This document shows, one piece after another, positions 25,447-33,280 of a stretch of 64,000 bases of DNA. Each line of letters opens with the position of its first letter. The stretch's first letter is position 1. The DNA lies in contig NZ_JAQVCN010000004.1 of assembly GCF_028689785.1 (NCBI RefSeq), positions 112,046-176,045 of the forward strand. Direction: 5' to 3'. This stretch comes from Zoogloea sp. (GTDB lineage Bacteria; Pseudomonadota; Gammaproteobacteria; Burkholderiales; Rhodocyclaceae). Under the pieces are notes generated by a model, which was not told the origin of the DNA, did no database searches, and saw nothing but the letters and a program-made list of their open reading frames with translations. The position numbers were made by a program, and so were the translations under genes.

Positions 25447-26903
25447 TGGACGCCCTGCTCCCTGTCGCCAACGTCCTGGGCCGCCTGCTGTCGATCTTCA
25501 GCCTGGCTTACCTGATGCCCATCGCCGCGGCCTTTTTTTATGACGATGGCACAGCCGCCGACTTCATCGCTGCCATGGTCATCTCCCTCGGCAGCGGCCT
25601 GATGCTCTACGGGGTGACCCGCTCCCATTACCGGGAGCTCAAGCCCCGGGACGGCTTCCTGCTGGTGTCTACGGTGTGGGCGCTGATGGCGGCCATCGCC
25701 ACCATTCCCCTGCTCCTGGTGTACGACACCATGAGCTTTACCGACGCCTTCTTCGAGACCATGTCGGGCCTCACCACCACGGGCTCGACGATCATGACCG
25801 ATCTGGATCATGCGCCCCCCGCCATCAACCTGTGGCGCCACGAGCTCAACTGGCTCGGTGGCATGGGCATCATCGTCCTCGCCGTGGCCGTGCTCCCTCT
25901 GCTGGGAGTGGGGGGCATGCAGCTCTACAAGGCCGAAACCCCCGGCCCGATGAAGGACTCCAAGCTCACCGCGCGCATTGCCGATACCGCCAAGGCCCTG
26001 TGGCTGGTGTACTTCCTCATCACCGTGGCCTGCATCCTGCTGCTAAACCAGGCCGGCCTGTCCTGGCTCGATGCCATCTGTCACGCCTTCGCTGCCCTGG
26101 GCCTGGGCGGCTTCTCGACCCGAGACGCCAGCGTCGGTGCCTTTGACAACCCCATGGTCGAGTTCATCCTGATCGTCTTCATGGTAATCGCGGCGATGAA
26201 CTTCGCCACCCACTTCGTCGCCCTGCGGGGACGCGACCTCCGCGTCTACTGGCAGGACGTGGAGGCCCGCGGCGTGGTCGGGTTGATCGTCACCTCATGT
26301 TTTGGCGTGGCCCTCTATCTGTGGCTTGAAGGCACCTACGAGGACTACCCCACCGCCTTGCGGCATGCCAGTTTCAACCTCGTGTCCATGGCCACCGACT
26401 GCGGCTTCGCCAGCCAGGACTTCGACAAATGGCCCATCTTCGCCCCCCTGTGGATGCTCTTCCTGTCGTGCATCACCGCCAGCTCCGGCTCCACGGGGGG
26501 CGGCATCAAGATGATCCGCACGCTCATCCTGGCCAAGCAGGCTAACCGCGAACTCACCCGCCTGATCCATCCTGCCGTCGTCAATCCCGTCAAAGTCGGC
26601 GGCAGCGCCATTCCCAATAACGTGGTGATCGCCGTTCTCGGCTTCATCTTCCTGTACTTCATGAGCGTGGTCATGCTGACCTTCGTGATGATCCTCTCGG
26701 GACTGGATTTCATGACCTCCCTCGGCGCGGTGGTGGCCAGCATCAACAACGCCGGCCCCGGCCTCAACAAAGTCGGCCCGGCCACCAACTATGCGGTCCT
26801 GACCGATTTCCAGACCTGGGTATGCAGCTTCACCATGCTCCTCGGGCGTCTGGAAGTACTGTCCCTGGCAGTGGTGTTCACCCCCCAGTTCTGGCGCAAG
26901 TAA
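25446..26903 (+). CDS. trkH: Trk potassium transporter membrane subunit TrkH
   Basis: A 485-residue K+ channel-like subunit with four pore-loop repeats: SGLTTTGSTIMTD, CHAFAALGLGGFSTRD, FNLVSMATDCGFASQD and ASINNAGPGLNKVGP form the selectivity filters. About ten membrane segments are visible. It works with TrkA in low-affinity, high-capacity K+ uptake. It begins on the last base of trkA. Length matches E. coli TrkH (483). Confidence 0.96.
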   Translation: MDALLPVANVLGRLLSIFSLAYLMPIAAAFFYDDGTAADFIAAMVISLGSGLMLYGVTRSHYRELKPRDGFLLVSTVWALMAAIATIPLLLVYDTMSFTDAFFETMSGLTTTGSTIMTDLDHAPPAINLWRHELNWLGGMGIIVLAVAVLPLLGVGGMQLYKAETPGPMKDSKLTARIADTAKALWLVYFLITVACILLLNQAGLSWLDAICHAFAALGLGGFSTRDASVGAFDNPMVEFILIVFMVIAAMNFATHFVALRGRDLRVYWQDVEARGVVGLIVTSCFGVALYLWLEGTYEDYPTALRHASFNLVSMATDCGFASQDFDKWPIFAPLWMLFLSCITASSGSTGGGIKMIRTLILAKQANRELTRLIHPAVVNPVKVGGSAIPNNVVIAVLGFIFLYFMSVVMLTFVMILSGLDFMTSLGAVVASINNAGPGLNKVGPATNYAVLTDFQTWVCSFTMLLGRLEVLSLAVVFTPQFWRK

Positions 26904-26998
26904 GCGCTTCTTGATTTGCTCCATCCACGCCCCGGCAGCAAATGGCGGATAATCCCGCCTTTGCCGCCCCGCGCGGTCCTGTCTGCTGAGGATTTCAA

Positions 26999-28072
26999 GT
27001 GAGCCGTCCGAAGAACGATACCTTCCTGCGCGCCCTGCTGCGCCAGCCCACCGACTACACCCCCCTGTGGCTGATGCGCCAGGCCGGGCGCTACCTGCCC
27101 GAGTACCGGGAGACGCGCAAGCGCGCCGGCAGCTTCCTCGACCTGTGCAAGAACCCCGGCCTGGCCTGCGAAGTCACCCTGCAGCCCCTGACCCGCTACA
27201 AGCTCGACGCAGCCATCCTGTTCTCCGACATCCTCACCGTACCCGACGCCATGGGCCTGGGCCTGTACTTTGCCGAAGGTGAGGGCCCCAAGTTCGAGCG
27301 CCCCCTCAAGGAAGAATGGGAGATCCGCAATCTGGCCGTGCCCGATCCCAACATCGAGCTTGGCTACGTGATGGATGCGGTCGCCGAGATCCGCCGCGCC
27401 CTCGACAACTCCGTGCCGCTGATCGGCTTCTCCGGCAGCCCCTGGACCCTCGCCTGCTACATGGTTGAAGGGGGCGGCTCCGACGACTACCGTAAGGTCA
27501 AGTCCCTGCTCTACAGCCGCCCGGACCTGATGCACCACATCCTAGAGGTGACCGCCCGTTCCGTCATCGCCTATCTCAATGCCCAGATCGAAGCCGGCGC
27601 CCAGGCAGTGATGATTTTCGACTCCTGGGGCGGGGTACTGGCCCACGACGCCTACAAGGAATTCTCGCTGGCCTACATCCGCCAGATCGTTGCCGGCCTG
27701 ACCCGCGAGAAGGACGGCGAGAAGGTTCCCTGCATCGTGTTCACCAAGGGTGGTGGCCTGTGGCTGGCCGACATCGCCGACAGCGGTGCCGATGCGGTAG
27801 GCCTCGACTGGACTGTGGATATCGGTGCCGCCCGGCGCCAGGTGGGCGACAAGGTTGCCCTGCAGGGCAACCTTGACCCCTCCGTGCTGTTCGGCACCCC
27901 GGAAGCCGTCGCCGCCGAAGCCAAAAAGGTACTCGACGCCTATGGTCCCCACGCCGGTCATGTCTTCAACCTGGGGCATGGCATCTCCCAGTTCACCCCG
28001 CCGGACAACGTCACCGTGCTCGTTGATACAGTTCACGCACACAGCCGGGCCCTGCGCAGTCAGGCACGTTAA
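26999..28072 (+). CDS. hemE: Uroporphyrinogen decarboxylase
   Basis: A 357-residue enzyme that decarboxylates the four acetate side chains of uroporphyrinogen III to coproporphyrinogen III in haem synthesis. Signatures: [56 protein letters not shown] and NLGHGI. It uses a GTG start with GAGGA 5-6 bp upstream. It follows trkH by 95 bp and is followed by a hairpin terminator. Confidence 0.96.
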   Translation: MSRPKNDTFLRALLRQPTDYTPLWLMRQAGRYLPEYRETRKRAGSFLDLCKNPGLACEVTLQPLTRYKLDAAILFSDILTVPDAMGLGLYFAEGEGPKFERPLKEEWEIRNLAVPDPNIELGYVMDAVAEIRRALDNSVPLIGFSGSPWTLACYMVEGGGSDDYRKVKSLLYSRPDLMHHILEVTARSVIAYLNAQIEAGAQAVMIFDSWGGVLAHDAYKEFSLAYIRQIVAGLTREKDGEKVPCIVFTKGGGLWLADIADSGADAVGLDWTVDIGAARRQVGDKVALQGNLDPSVLFGTPEAVAAEAKKVLDAYGPHAGHVFNLGHGISQFTPPDNVTVLVDTVHAHSRALRSQAR

Positions 28073-28093
28073 GGCATCTGGCAAGGCAATCCG

Positions 28094-28120
28094 GGGCCGG
28101 CATCTGCCGGCCCTGATCTT
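28094..28120 (+). terminator. Rho-independent terminator after hemE
   Basis: GGCCGGC (28095-28101) and GCCGGCC (28106-28112) form a 7-bp GC stem with a four-base loop, followed by CTGATCTTTTG. It begins 22 bp after the hemE stop. Confidence 0.7.
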
Positions 28121-28539
28121 TTGTCAGACGCTCCCGGGTCATCCTGCCCAACGCCAGGAGTCCCGACCGATCGCCCCGAAACGCCCCCCGTCAAGCACTA
28201 AATTTGATAAGAGGGGCTTGACTTGTGCACAGCACCACGGATCGTGTCAGTTTTGCGACAGAACTTGGAAGCGAAAATCTTCACATTCTCAGGCCTTTGT
28301 TTTAAAAGGAATTATTATTTGTTCAGGAATGAGGCAATGTAGGAAAAACGCTGACGGGGAGCGGGTTTAGCGGCACTACGCCCATGTTTCCCACAAAGTT
28401 ATCCACAGCTTTTGTGGACAAGGGAAAATACCCGCGCCGCCCCAAAGGCTTCAAGCCTGTTTCCCAAGCAGAGCCTCACCAAAACTGCGCAATCAACTGA
28501 TTTAAATGAATTTTTCTTAAAGAACCCGCCCCTCCGGCC
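28121..28539. promoter_or_regulatory. AT-rich intergenic region with DnaA-box-like sites upstream of priA
   Basis: Unusually AT-rich for this window. It has a perfect DnaA-box consensus TTATCCACA at 28399-28407, an opposed near-match TGTGGACAA at 28413-28421 (reverse complement TTGTCCACA), and TTGTGCACA at 28223-28231. AT-rich tracts lie at 28297-28322 and 28500-28522, and a GTCAAGC/GCTTGAC inverted repeat at 28190-28222. It could be the priA promoter under DnaA control or part of an origin region; two parS sites lie ~10.5 kb away. No protein gene is evident. Confidence 0.55.
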
Positions 28540-30720
28540 ATGAGTCCCGTCATCATCCGCGTCGCCCTGCCCCTGCCTCTGCCCCAGGCCTTTGATTACA
28601 CGGCAGAAAATATCTCGGCCGGAGATCTGGGGCGCTGCGTTCGGGTGCCCTTCGGGCGGGGCGAGAAGACCGGGCTCATCGTCGCCTTGCCCGATGCCGC
28701 CGATTTGCCCGTCGATCGCCTCAAGCCGGTCATCGCCATCCAACGGGACGCCCCAGCCCTCCCCGCCGACTGGCTGGCCATGGTCGAGTTTGCAGCTCGC
28801 TACTATCAACACCCCCTCGGCGAAGTCGTCGCCATGGCCCTGCCGCCCCGCCTTCGCAAGGCCGATGCCGTGGCCGGCGCCGAGGCCGACCCCCTGCTTG
28901 ATCTCACGGACGACGGCCGCACCGCCCTCACTGCCGGCAAACGGGAGAGCCGCGCCCTGAGCCTGCTGCGTGATCTCGCCGCCCACGGCCCCCGGCGGCG
29001 TAGCCTGCTGCGGGCCGCCGAAGGCGCCACCCCAGCCGTGGCCGATGCCCTCAAGCGCGGCTGGATCGCCCCAGCCGTCGCCGCGAACCCTGCCGCCATG
29101 GCCGGCGCCCCGACCCTCACTACCGAACAGGAAGCCGCCCTGGCGGCCCTCTCCGAAGGCTTTGGCCGCTTCCAGCCCTTCCTGCTGGCCGGGGTAACCG
29201 GCAGCGGCAAGACCGAGGTGTATCTGCGCCTCGTCCAGCAGATCATCGCGCAGGGCGGGCAGGCCCTGATCCTGGTGCCCGAAATCGCCCTCACGCCCCA
29301 GCTCGAAGGCCGCGTGGCAGGGCGCTTCCCCGCCGCCCGGGTAATCAGCCTGCACTCGGCGCTGGCCGAAGGCGCCCGCTCCCAGGGCTTCGTGCAGGCC
29401 ATGGAGGGGCGCGCCGACATCGTCCTCGGCACCCGCCTGTCGGTGTTCACCCCTCTGCCCCGCCTCGGCCTGATCGTTGTGGATGAAGAGCACGACGCCA
29501 GCTACAAGCAGCATGAAGGCGTCCGCTACAACGCCCGGGATCTGGCCATCTGGCGCGCCCGCCAGCGCAGCGTGCCCATCGTCCTGGGCTCGGCCACCCC
29601 GTCCCTGGAAAGCTGGCATGCGGCGGATACCGGCCGTTATCGGCGCGTGGAACTGACCAGCCGCGCCGTCGCCGCCACACTGCCCAAAGTCCGGCCGGTG
29701 GACATCCGCCGCGAGAAACTGCAGAACGGGGTGTCGGAGCATCTGCTGCGGGCCATCGCGGCCCGTCTGGAGCGCGGCGAACAGAGCCTCGTCTTCCTTA
29801 ACCGCCGGGGCTACGCGCCGGTGCTCTCCTGCCCGTCCTGCGGCTGGGTCAGCCGCTGCCCCCACTGCACCGCCAACATGGTGCTGCACCTGGCCGACAA
29901 GCGTCTGCGCTGCCACCACTGCAGCTACGAGGCCGGCATCCCCCTGGCCTGCCCCGACTGTGGCGACCAGGACATCCAGCCCTTCGGCCGCGGAACCCAA
30001 CGCCTCGAAGAGACCCTCGGCCAACGCTTCCCGGACGCCCGTGTGCTGCGCGTCGATCGGGACGCCGCCCGCACCCGCAGCCAATGGGACGCCCTCCTCG
30101 ACCAGATCGGCCGAGGCGATGCCGACATCCTCGTCGGCACCCAGATGATGGCCAAGGGTCACGACTTTCCCAGGCTCACCTTCGTGGGCGTGCTCAATGC
30201 CGACTCATCCCTCTTTGCCGCCGACTTCCGCGCCCCTGAGCGCATGTTCCAGCAGCTCATGCAGGTGGGCGGCCGGGCCGGCCGGGGGGAGCTGCCAGGT
30301 GAGGTGATGATCCAGACCCAATACCCGGATCACCCCCTCTACAAGTGCCTGGAAGCCCACGACTTCGCCCGCTACGCCGCCCTCCAGCTTGAGGAGCGCA
30401 AACAGGCCCACTTCCCGCCCTACGCTGCCAACGCCTTGCTGTTTGCGACGGCACCAGAGGTGGCCACCGCCATCGACTGGCTCAAGGAGGCCCGCGCCCG
30501 CGCCGCGCCCCTGGCCCAGGCCTTTGGCGTGCAGGTGTTCGACCCAGTACCCATGCGCATGCTCCGCCTGGCCCGCCGCGAACGCGCCCAGCTACTCGTC
30601 GAGGCCGCCACCCGCCCCACACTGCAGGCCTTCCTCACCGAATGGAGTCACCACCTGTGGAGCCTGCGCCCTCCCCGCGAGCTGCGCTGGCACCTGGACG
30701 TAGACCCGGCCGAGGTGTGA
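28540..30720 (+). CDS. priA: Primosomal protein N' (replication restart helicase)
   Basis: A 726-residue 3'-5' helicase that reloads the replisome at stalled forks. The N-terminal 3'-DNA-binding domain (RVALPLPLPQAFDY...) leads to Walker A GVTGSGKTEVYL (~220), Walker B VVDEEHD, and a zinc-binding insertion with paired cysteines (CPSCGWVSRCPHC, CHHC, CPDCGDQD; ~428-475). Motifs V/VI (ILVGTQMMAKGHDFP, QVGGRAGRG) are intact. Length matches E. coli PriA (732). It follows the AT-rich region with DnaA-box-like sites. Confidence 0.96.
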   Translation: MSPVIIRVALPLPLPQAFDYTAENISAGDLGRCVRVPFGRGEKTGLIVALPDAADLPVDRLKPVIAIQRDAPALPADWLAMVEFAARYYQHPLGEVVAMALPPRLRKADAVAGAEADPLLDLTDDGRTALTAGKRESRALSLLRDLAAHGPRRRSLLRAAEGATPAVADALKRGWIAPAVAANPAAMAGAPTLTTEQEAALAALSEGFGRFQPFLLAGVTGSGKTEVYLRLVQQIIAQGGQALILVPEIALTPQLEGRVAGRFPAARVISLHSALAEGARSQGFVQAMEGRADIVLGTRLSVFTPLPRLGLIVVDEEHDASYKQHEGVRYNARDLAIWRARQRSVPIVLGSATPSLESWHAADTGRYRRVELTSRAVAATLPKVRPVDIRREKLQNGVSEHLLRAIAARLERGEQSLVFLNRRGYAPVLSCPSCGWVSRCPHCTANMVLHLADKRLRCHHCSYEAGIPLACPDCGDQDIQPFGRGTQRLEETLGQRFPDARVLRVDRDAARTRSQWDALLDQIGRGDADILVGTQMMAKGHDFPRLTFVGVLNADSSLFAADFRAPERMFQQLMQVGGRAGRGELPGEVMIQTQYPDHPLYKCLEAHDFARYAALQLEERKQAHFPPYAANALLFATAPEVATAIDWLKEARARAAPLAQAFGVQVFDPVPMRMLRLARRERAQLLVEAATRPTLQAFLTEWSHHLWSLRPPRELRWHLDVDPAEV

Positions 30721-30858
30721 GCCGGGCCCGCCTGTTACATCTCCACATACCCTTACAACTGGATTGCCAACCCGGCGCAGACAGGGCGCGTTGATCTCCC
30801 CACGGGCTGGCAATCACGCCGGCCTGGCTTAAAAGCAAACACTGCCCAGGAGAACACC

Positions 30859-31122
30859 ATGCTGAACAAGATCATCGCCCTTGCCATCGCCACCGGTTTC
30901 GCTTCCGTCTCCTTTGCCCAGGCGCCGGCTGCCGCCCCCGCGGCTGCCCCGGTTGCCGCTGCAGCAGAAAAGAAGGCCGAGCCGGTCAAGGCTGAAGTGG
31001 CCAAGGTCGAGAAGGGCGCTACCGACAAGGCCCACAAGGCCAAGGCGCACGCCAAGGCCCATGCCAAGCACGCCGAGGTGCCCGCCGCTGCGCCGGCTGC
31101 TGCTGCACCCGCTGCCAAGTAA
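30859..31122 (+). CDS. Small exported Ala/Lys/His-rich protein
   Basis: An 87-residue protein. Residues 1-20 (MLNKIIALAIATGFASVSFA) form a clear Sec signal ending AxA-like before QAPAA. The mature part is nearly all Ala, Pro, Lys and His with repeated AHKAKAHAKAHAKHAE, giving a strongly basic, unstructured chain resembling histone H1/AlgP-like tails but exported. AGGAGA precedes the ATG and a strong hairpin follows. No family assignment can be made; binding of polyanions or metals through His/Lys is only a guess. Confidence 0.7.
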   Translation: MLNKIIALAIATGFASVSFAQAPAAAPAAAPVAAAAEKKAEPVKAEVAKVEKGATDKAHKAKAHAKAHAKHAEVPAAAPAAAAPAAK

Positions 31123-31154
31123 GCCCTGCCAGGTCAGCCTCTTCCCTGCCCTTC

Positions 31155-31192
31155 GAGGGGGCGTGTCCCGGATAACCGGGGCACGCCCCCTC
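31155..31192 (+). terminator. Strong hairpin downstream of the small Ala/Lys-rich gene
   Basis: Perfect 11-bp arms GAGGGGGCGTG (31155-31165) and CACGCCCCCTC (31182-31192), extended inward by TCCCGG/CCGGGG-type pairing. A classic terminator stem, although only a short T run follows (GTTT). Confidence 0.75.
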
Positions 31193-31265
31193 AGCCGTTT
31201 ACCGCGCGCTTCCATGACTCAGATCAAGATCAAGCCCACGCGAAAGGCGTCAAATCATTCCGCGC

Positions 31266-31282
31266 TTTAGACTTAATCTAAA
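31266..31282. promoter_or_regulatory. Fur/PerR-type 7-1-7 palindrome upstream of cytochrome c peroxidase
   Basis: TTTAGACTTAATCTAAA contains TTAGACT-T-AATCTAA, a 7-1-7 inverted repeat with one mismatch, the architecture bound by Fur-superfamily dimers. It lies 62 bp before the peroxidase start. The Fur-family gene just downstream of the peroxidase is the natural candidate regulator; binding is inferred. Confidence 0.55.
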
Positions 31283-31343
31283 AAATACCCCCAGAGATCC
31301 GGTTTCAGCATTCTGACATCAGCATTTTCTGGAGGATGAAAAC

Positions 31344-32348
31344 ATGAAGATCAGCCACCTTGCCCTTGCCACTGCCGTCGTCTGCGGCAGCCTCACCCCC
31401 TTTGCATGGGCAGCCAAGCCCGCCAGCGAGCCGGTCAGCCCGATCCAGCCGGCCAAGGTCACCAACCCCAAGCTGGTCGAGCTGGGCAAGAAGCTCTACT
31501 TCGATCCGCGCCTGTCCAGGTCGGGTTTCATCTCCTGCAACTCGTGCCACAACCTGTCCATGGGCGGCACCGACAACCTCAAGACCTCCATTGGTCACAA
31601 CTGGCAGAAGGGCCCCATCAACGCCCCCACGGTCCTCAACTCCAGCTTCGCTCTGGCCCAGTTCTGGGACGGCCGGGCCAAGGACCTCAAGGCCCAGGCC
31701 GGTGGCCCCATCGCCAACCCGGGCGAGATGGCCTTCACCCACGAGCTGGCCGTGGATGTGCTCAAGTCCATTCCCCAGTACGTGGCCGAGTTCAAGGCTG
31801 TATTCGGCTCGGAGACGGTGGATATCAGCAAGGTCACCGATGCCATCGCCGCCTTCGAGGAAACCCTGGTCACCCCCAACTCCCGCTTCGACAAGTGGCT
31901 GAAGGGCGACAGGAAGGCCCTCAACGAGAAGGAACTGGCCGGCTATGCCCTGTTCAAGAACAGTGGCTGCGTGGCCTGCCATAACGGCCCGGCACTGGGC
32001 GGCACCTCCTTCCAGAAGATGGGCGTGGTCGAGCCGTACAAGGCCACCAGCCCGGCCGAAGGGCGCTCAGCGGTCACCGGCAAGGACGCCGACCGCTTCA
32101 ACTTCAAGGTGCCCACCCTGCGCAACGTCGAACTCACCTATCCGTACTTCCACGACGGCGAAGCCGCAACCCTGGAACAGGCCGTCGATACGATGGGCCG
32201 CCTGCAGCTCGGCAAGCAGTTCACGACCGAAGAGAACGCGAAGATCGTAGCCTTCCTGAAGACCCTGACCGGCGATCAGCCCAACTTCCGGATGCCCATC
32301 CTGCCGCCTTCGACCAACGCCACGCCACGTCCGAAGCCCTTCGAGTAA
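31344..32348 (+). CDS. Di-heme cytochrome c peroxidase
   Basis: A 334-residue periplasmic enzyme that reduces H2O2 to water with electrons from c-type cytochromes. A signal peptide (~1-23, ending AWA) precedes two CxxCH haem sites, CNSCH (~71) and CVACH (~213). The conserved GRDxD-type and PTLRNVELTYPYFHDG segments of the CcpA/MauG superfamily are present, with FDPRLSRSGFISCNSCHNL at the first haem. Length fits bacterial CcpA (~325-345). It is preceded by a Fur/PerR-like palindrome and followed, 139 bp on, by a Fur-family gene. An incomplete stem (GGCGGGG/CCCCGCC, 32357-32387) may terminate it. Confidence 0.93.
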   Translation: MKISHLALATAVVCGSLTPFAWAAKPASEPVSPIQPAKVTNPKLVELGKKLYFDPRLSRSGFISCNSCHNLSMGGTDNLKTSIGHNWQKGPINAPTVLNSSFALAQFWDGRAKDLKAQAGGPIANPGEMAFTHELAVDVLKSIPQYVAEFKAVFGSETVDISKVTDAIAAFEETLVTPNSRFDKWLKGDRKALNEKELAGYALFKNSGCVACHNGPALGGTSFQKMGVVEPYKATSPAEGRSAVTGKDADRFNFKVPTLRNVELTYPYFHDGEAATLEQAVDTMGRLQLGKQFTTEENAKIVAFLKTLTGDQPNFRMPILPPSTNATPRPKPFE

Positions 32349-32487
32349 GTCTCTCTGGCGGGGTGGTCCGGCATGGACGGCCCCGCCCGCGTGGACGTGT
32401 GGCGCCCTGACTCGATAAGATCCGGATCACTCCTCCCAAGGGGGAGACAGAACTCGAACAGTACGGACGCCCGACGGAGACCCCACC

Positions 32488-32901
32488 ATGGCAGACATGA
32501 GCATCAGGCAGGCCACCGAACTGCTGCGCGAGGCCGGCATACCGGTCACCCTGCAGCGTGTCGAAATCGCCCGCAGCATGTTGTCCGCGCCCGTCCACCT
32601 GTCGGCCGACCAGGTCTTCAGCCGTGTCCGCGAAAGCGTGCCGGCCACCTCCCGGGCCACGGTGTACAACACCCTTAAACTGTTCAGAGAGAAGAACTTG
32701 GTACGAGAGCTCATCGTGGACCCGGAACGGGTTGTGTATGACTCCAACACCGCGCCCCACTATCACCTCTATGACGCCGCAAGCGGCCGGCTCGTCGACG
32801 TTTCCGCCGACGAGCTGAAGGTGGTCGGCATGCCGGCCCTTCCCCCCGGGATGGAGCTTGAAGAGGTGGATGTGATCATCCGTGTGCGGAGTCGCGCTTA
32901 A
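32488..32901 (+). CDS. Fur-superfamily regulator (PerR/Irr-like)
   Basis: A 137-residue protein with the Fur winged helix (LREAGIPVTLQRVEIARSML, ATSRATVYNTLKLFREKNLV) and a dimerisation domain beginning APHYHLYDAASGRLVDV. It lacks the two CxxC structural-zinc pairs of typical Fur and PerR, and the His-rich start of domain two is reduced to HYH, as in Irr-like members. A peroxide- or haem/iron-responsive role is therefore more likely than classical iron-Fur. It is codirectional with the cytochrome c peroxidase gene and precedes a gene pair with Fur-box-like operators. Confidence 0.88.
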   Translation: MADMSIRQATELLREAGIPVTLQRVEIARSMLSAPVHLSADQVFSRVRESVPATSRATVYNTLKLFREKNLVRELIVDPERVVYDSNTAPHYHLYDAASGRLVDVSADELKVVGMPALPPGMELEEVDVIIRVRSRA

Positions 32902-32951
32902 GGCCCCTCGCCTGCCCGCTGCAGGAACAGATGCGGTGCTTGCTTACAATT

Positions 32952-32966
32952 TGAGAATTATTCTCG
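32952..32966. promoter_or_regulatory. Fur-box-like palindrome 1
   Basis: TGAGAATTATTCTCG, a 7-1-7 repeat with one terminal mismatch. It closely matches the core of classical Fur boxes (TGAGAAT-n-ATTCTCA). It lies 66 bp before the small ORF at 33032. Confidence 0.75.
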
Positions 32967-32994
32967 TTTACAAAATGGAGCCGCGGGATTAAAT

Positions 32995-33009
32995 TGAGAA
33001 CTGTTCTCA
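32995..33009. promoter_or_regulatory. Fur-box-like palindrome 2
   Basis: TGAGAACTGTTCTCA is a perfect 7-1-7 palindrome, centred 43 bp (about four helical turns) after site 1 and 23 bp before the ATG at 33032. Two in-phase sites suggest strong iron-dependent repression of the following genes. Confidence 0.75.
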
Positions 33010-33031
33010 TCAATCCCGATCGGGTGACTCC

Positions 33032-33280
33032 ATGGATCCTGTCAGCGGACTGCCTTCCGCCCCTGCCCCTGTTCCGGCCAGCCTCTGGGCCGGGGCGCTC
33101 AGTGAACTCCTCAATCACGGTGAAACCGGTTGCCGCCAGTCGGCGCAACGGGCGGTTGACCTCCTGACCCGCCTGGCCGACAGCCCCGCCGTCGATCGTG
33201 ACGTGCGCGACCTGTGCGAACGGGCCTGCCAGCGACTGATCCACCCAGAACAGGAGCGTCGCCATGTGTCTGGCTTCTGA
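33032..33280 (+). CDS. Hypothetical 82-residue protein, putative Fur-regulon member
   Basis: A small, mostly helical protein (LWAGALSELLNHGETGCRQSAQRAVDLLTRLA in segments, with two later Cys/Arg-rich helices). It has no signal peptide or membrane segment. It begins 23 bp after a Fur-box-like palindrome and overlaps the DUF2325 gene by 17 bp, which supports real, coupled translation. I do not recognise the family. Confidence 0.6.
   Translation: MDPVSGLPSAPAPVPASLWAGALSELLNHGETGCRQSAQRAVDLLTRLADSPAVDRDVRDLCERACQRLIHPEQERRHVSGF

Noticed and set aside
28399..30162. 587-codon minus-strand frame opposite priA
   Set aside because: No recognisable domain; the + strand encodes complete PriA with helicase and zinc motifs.
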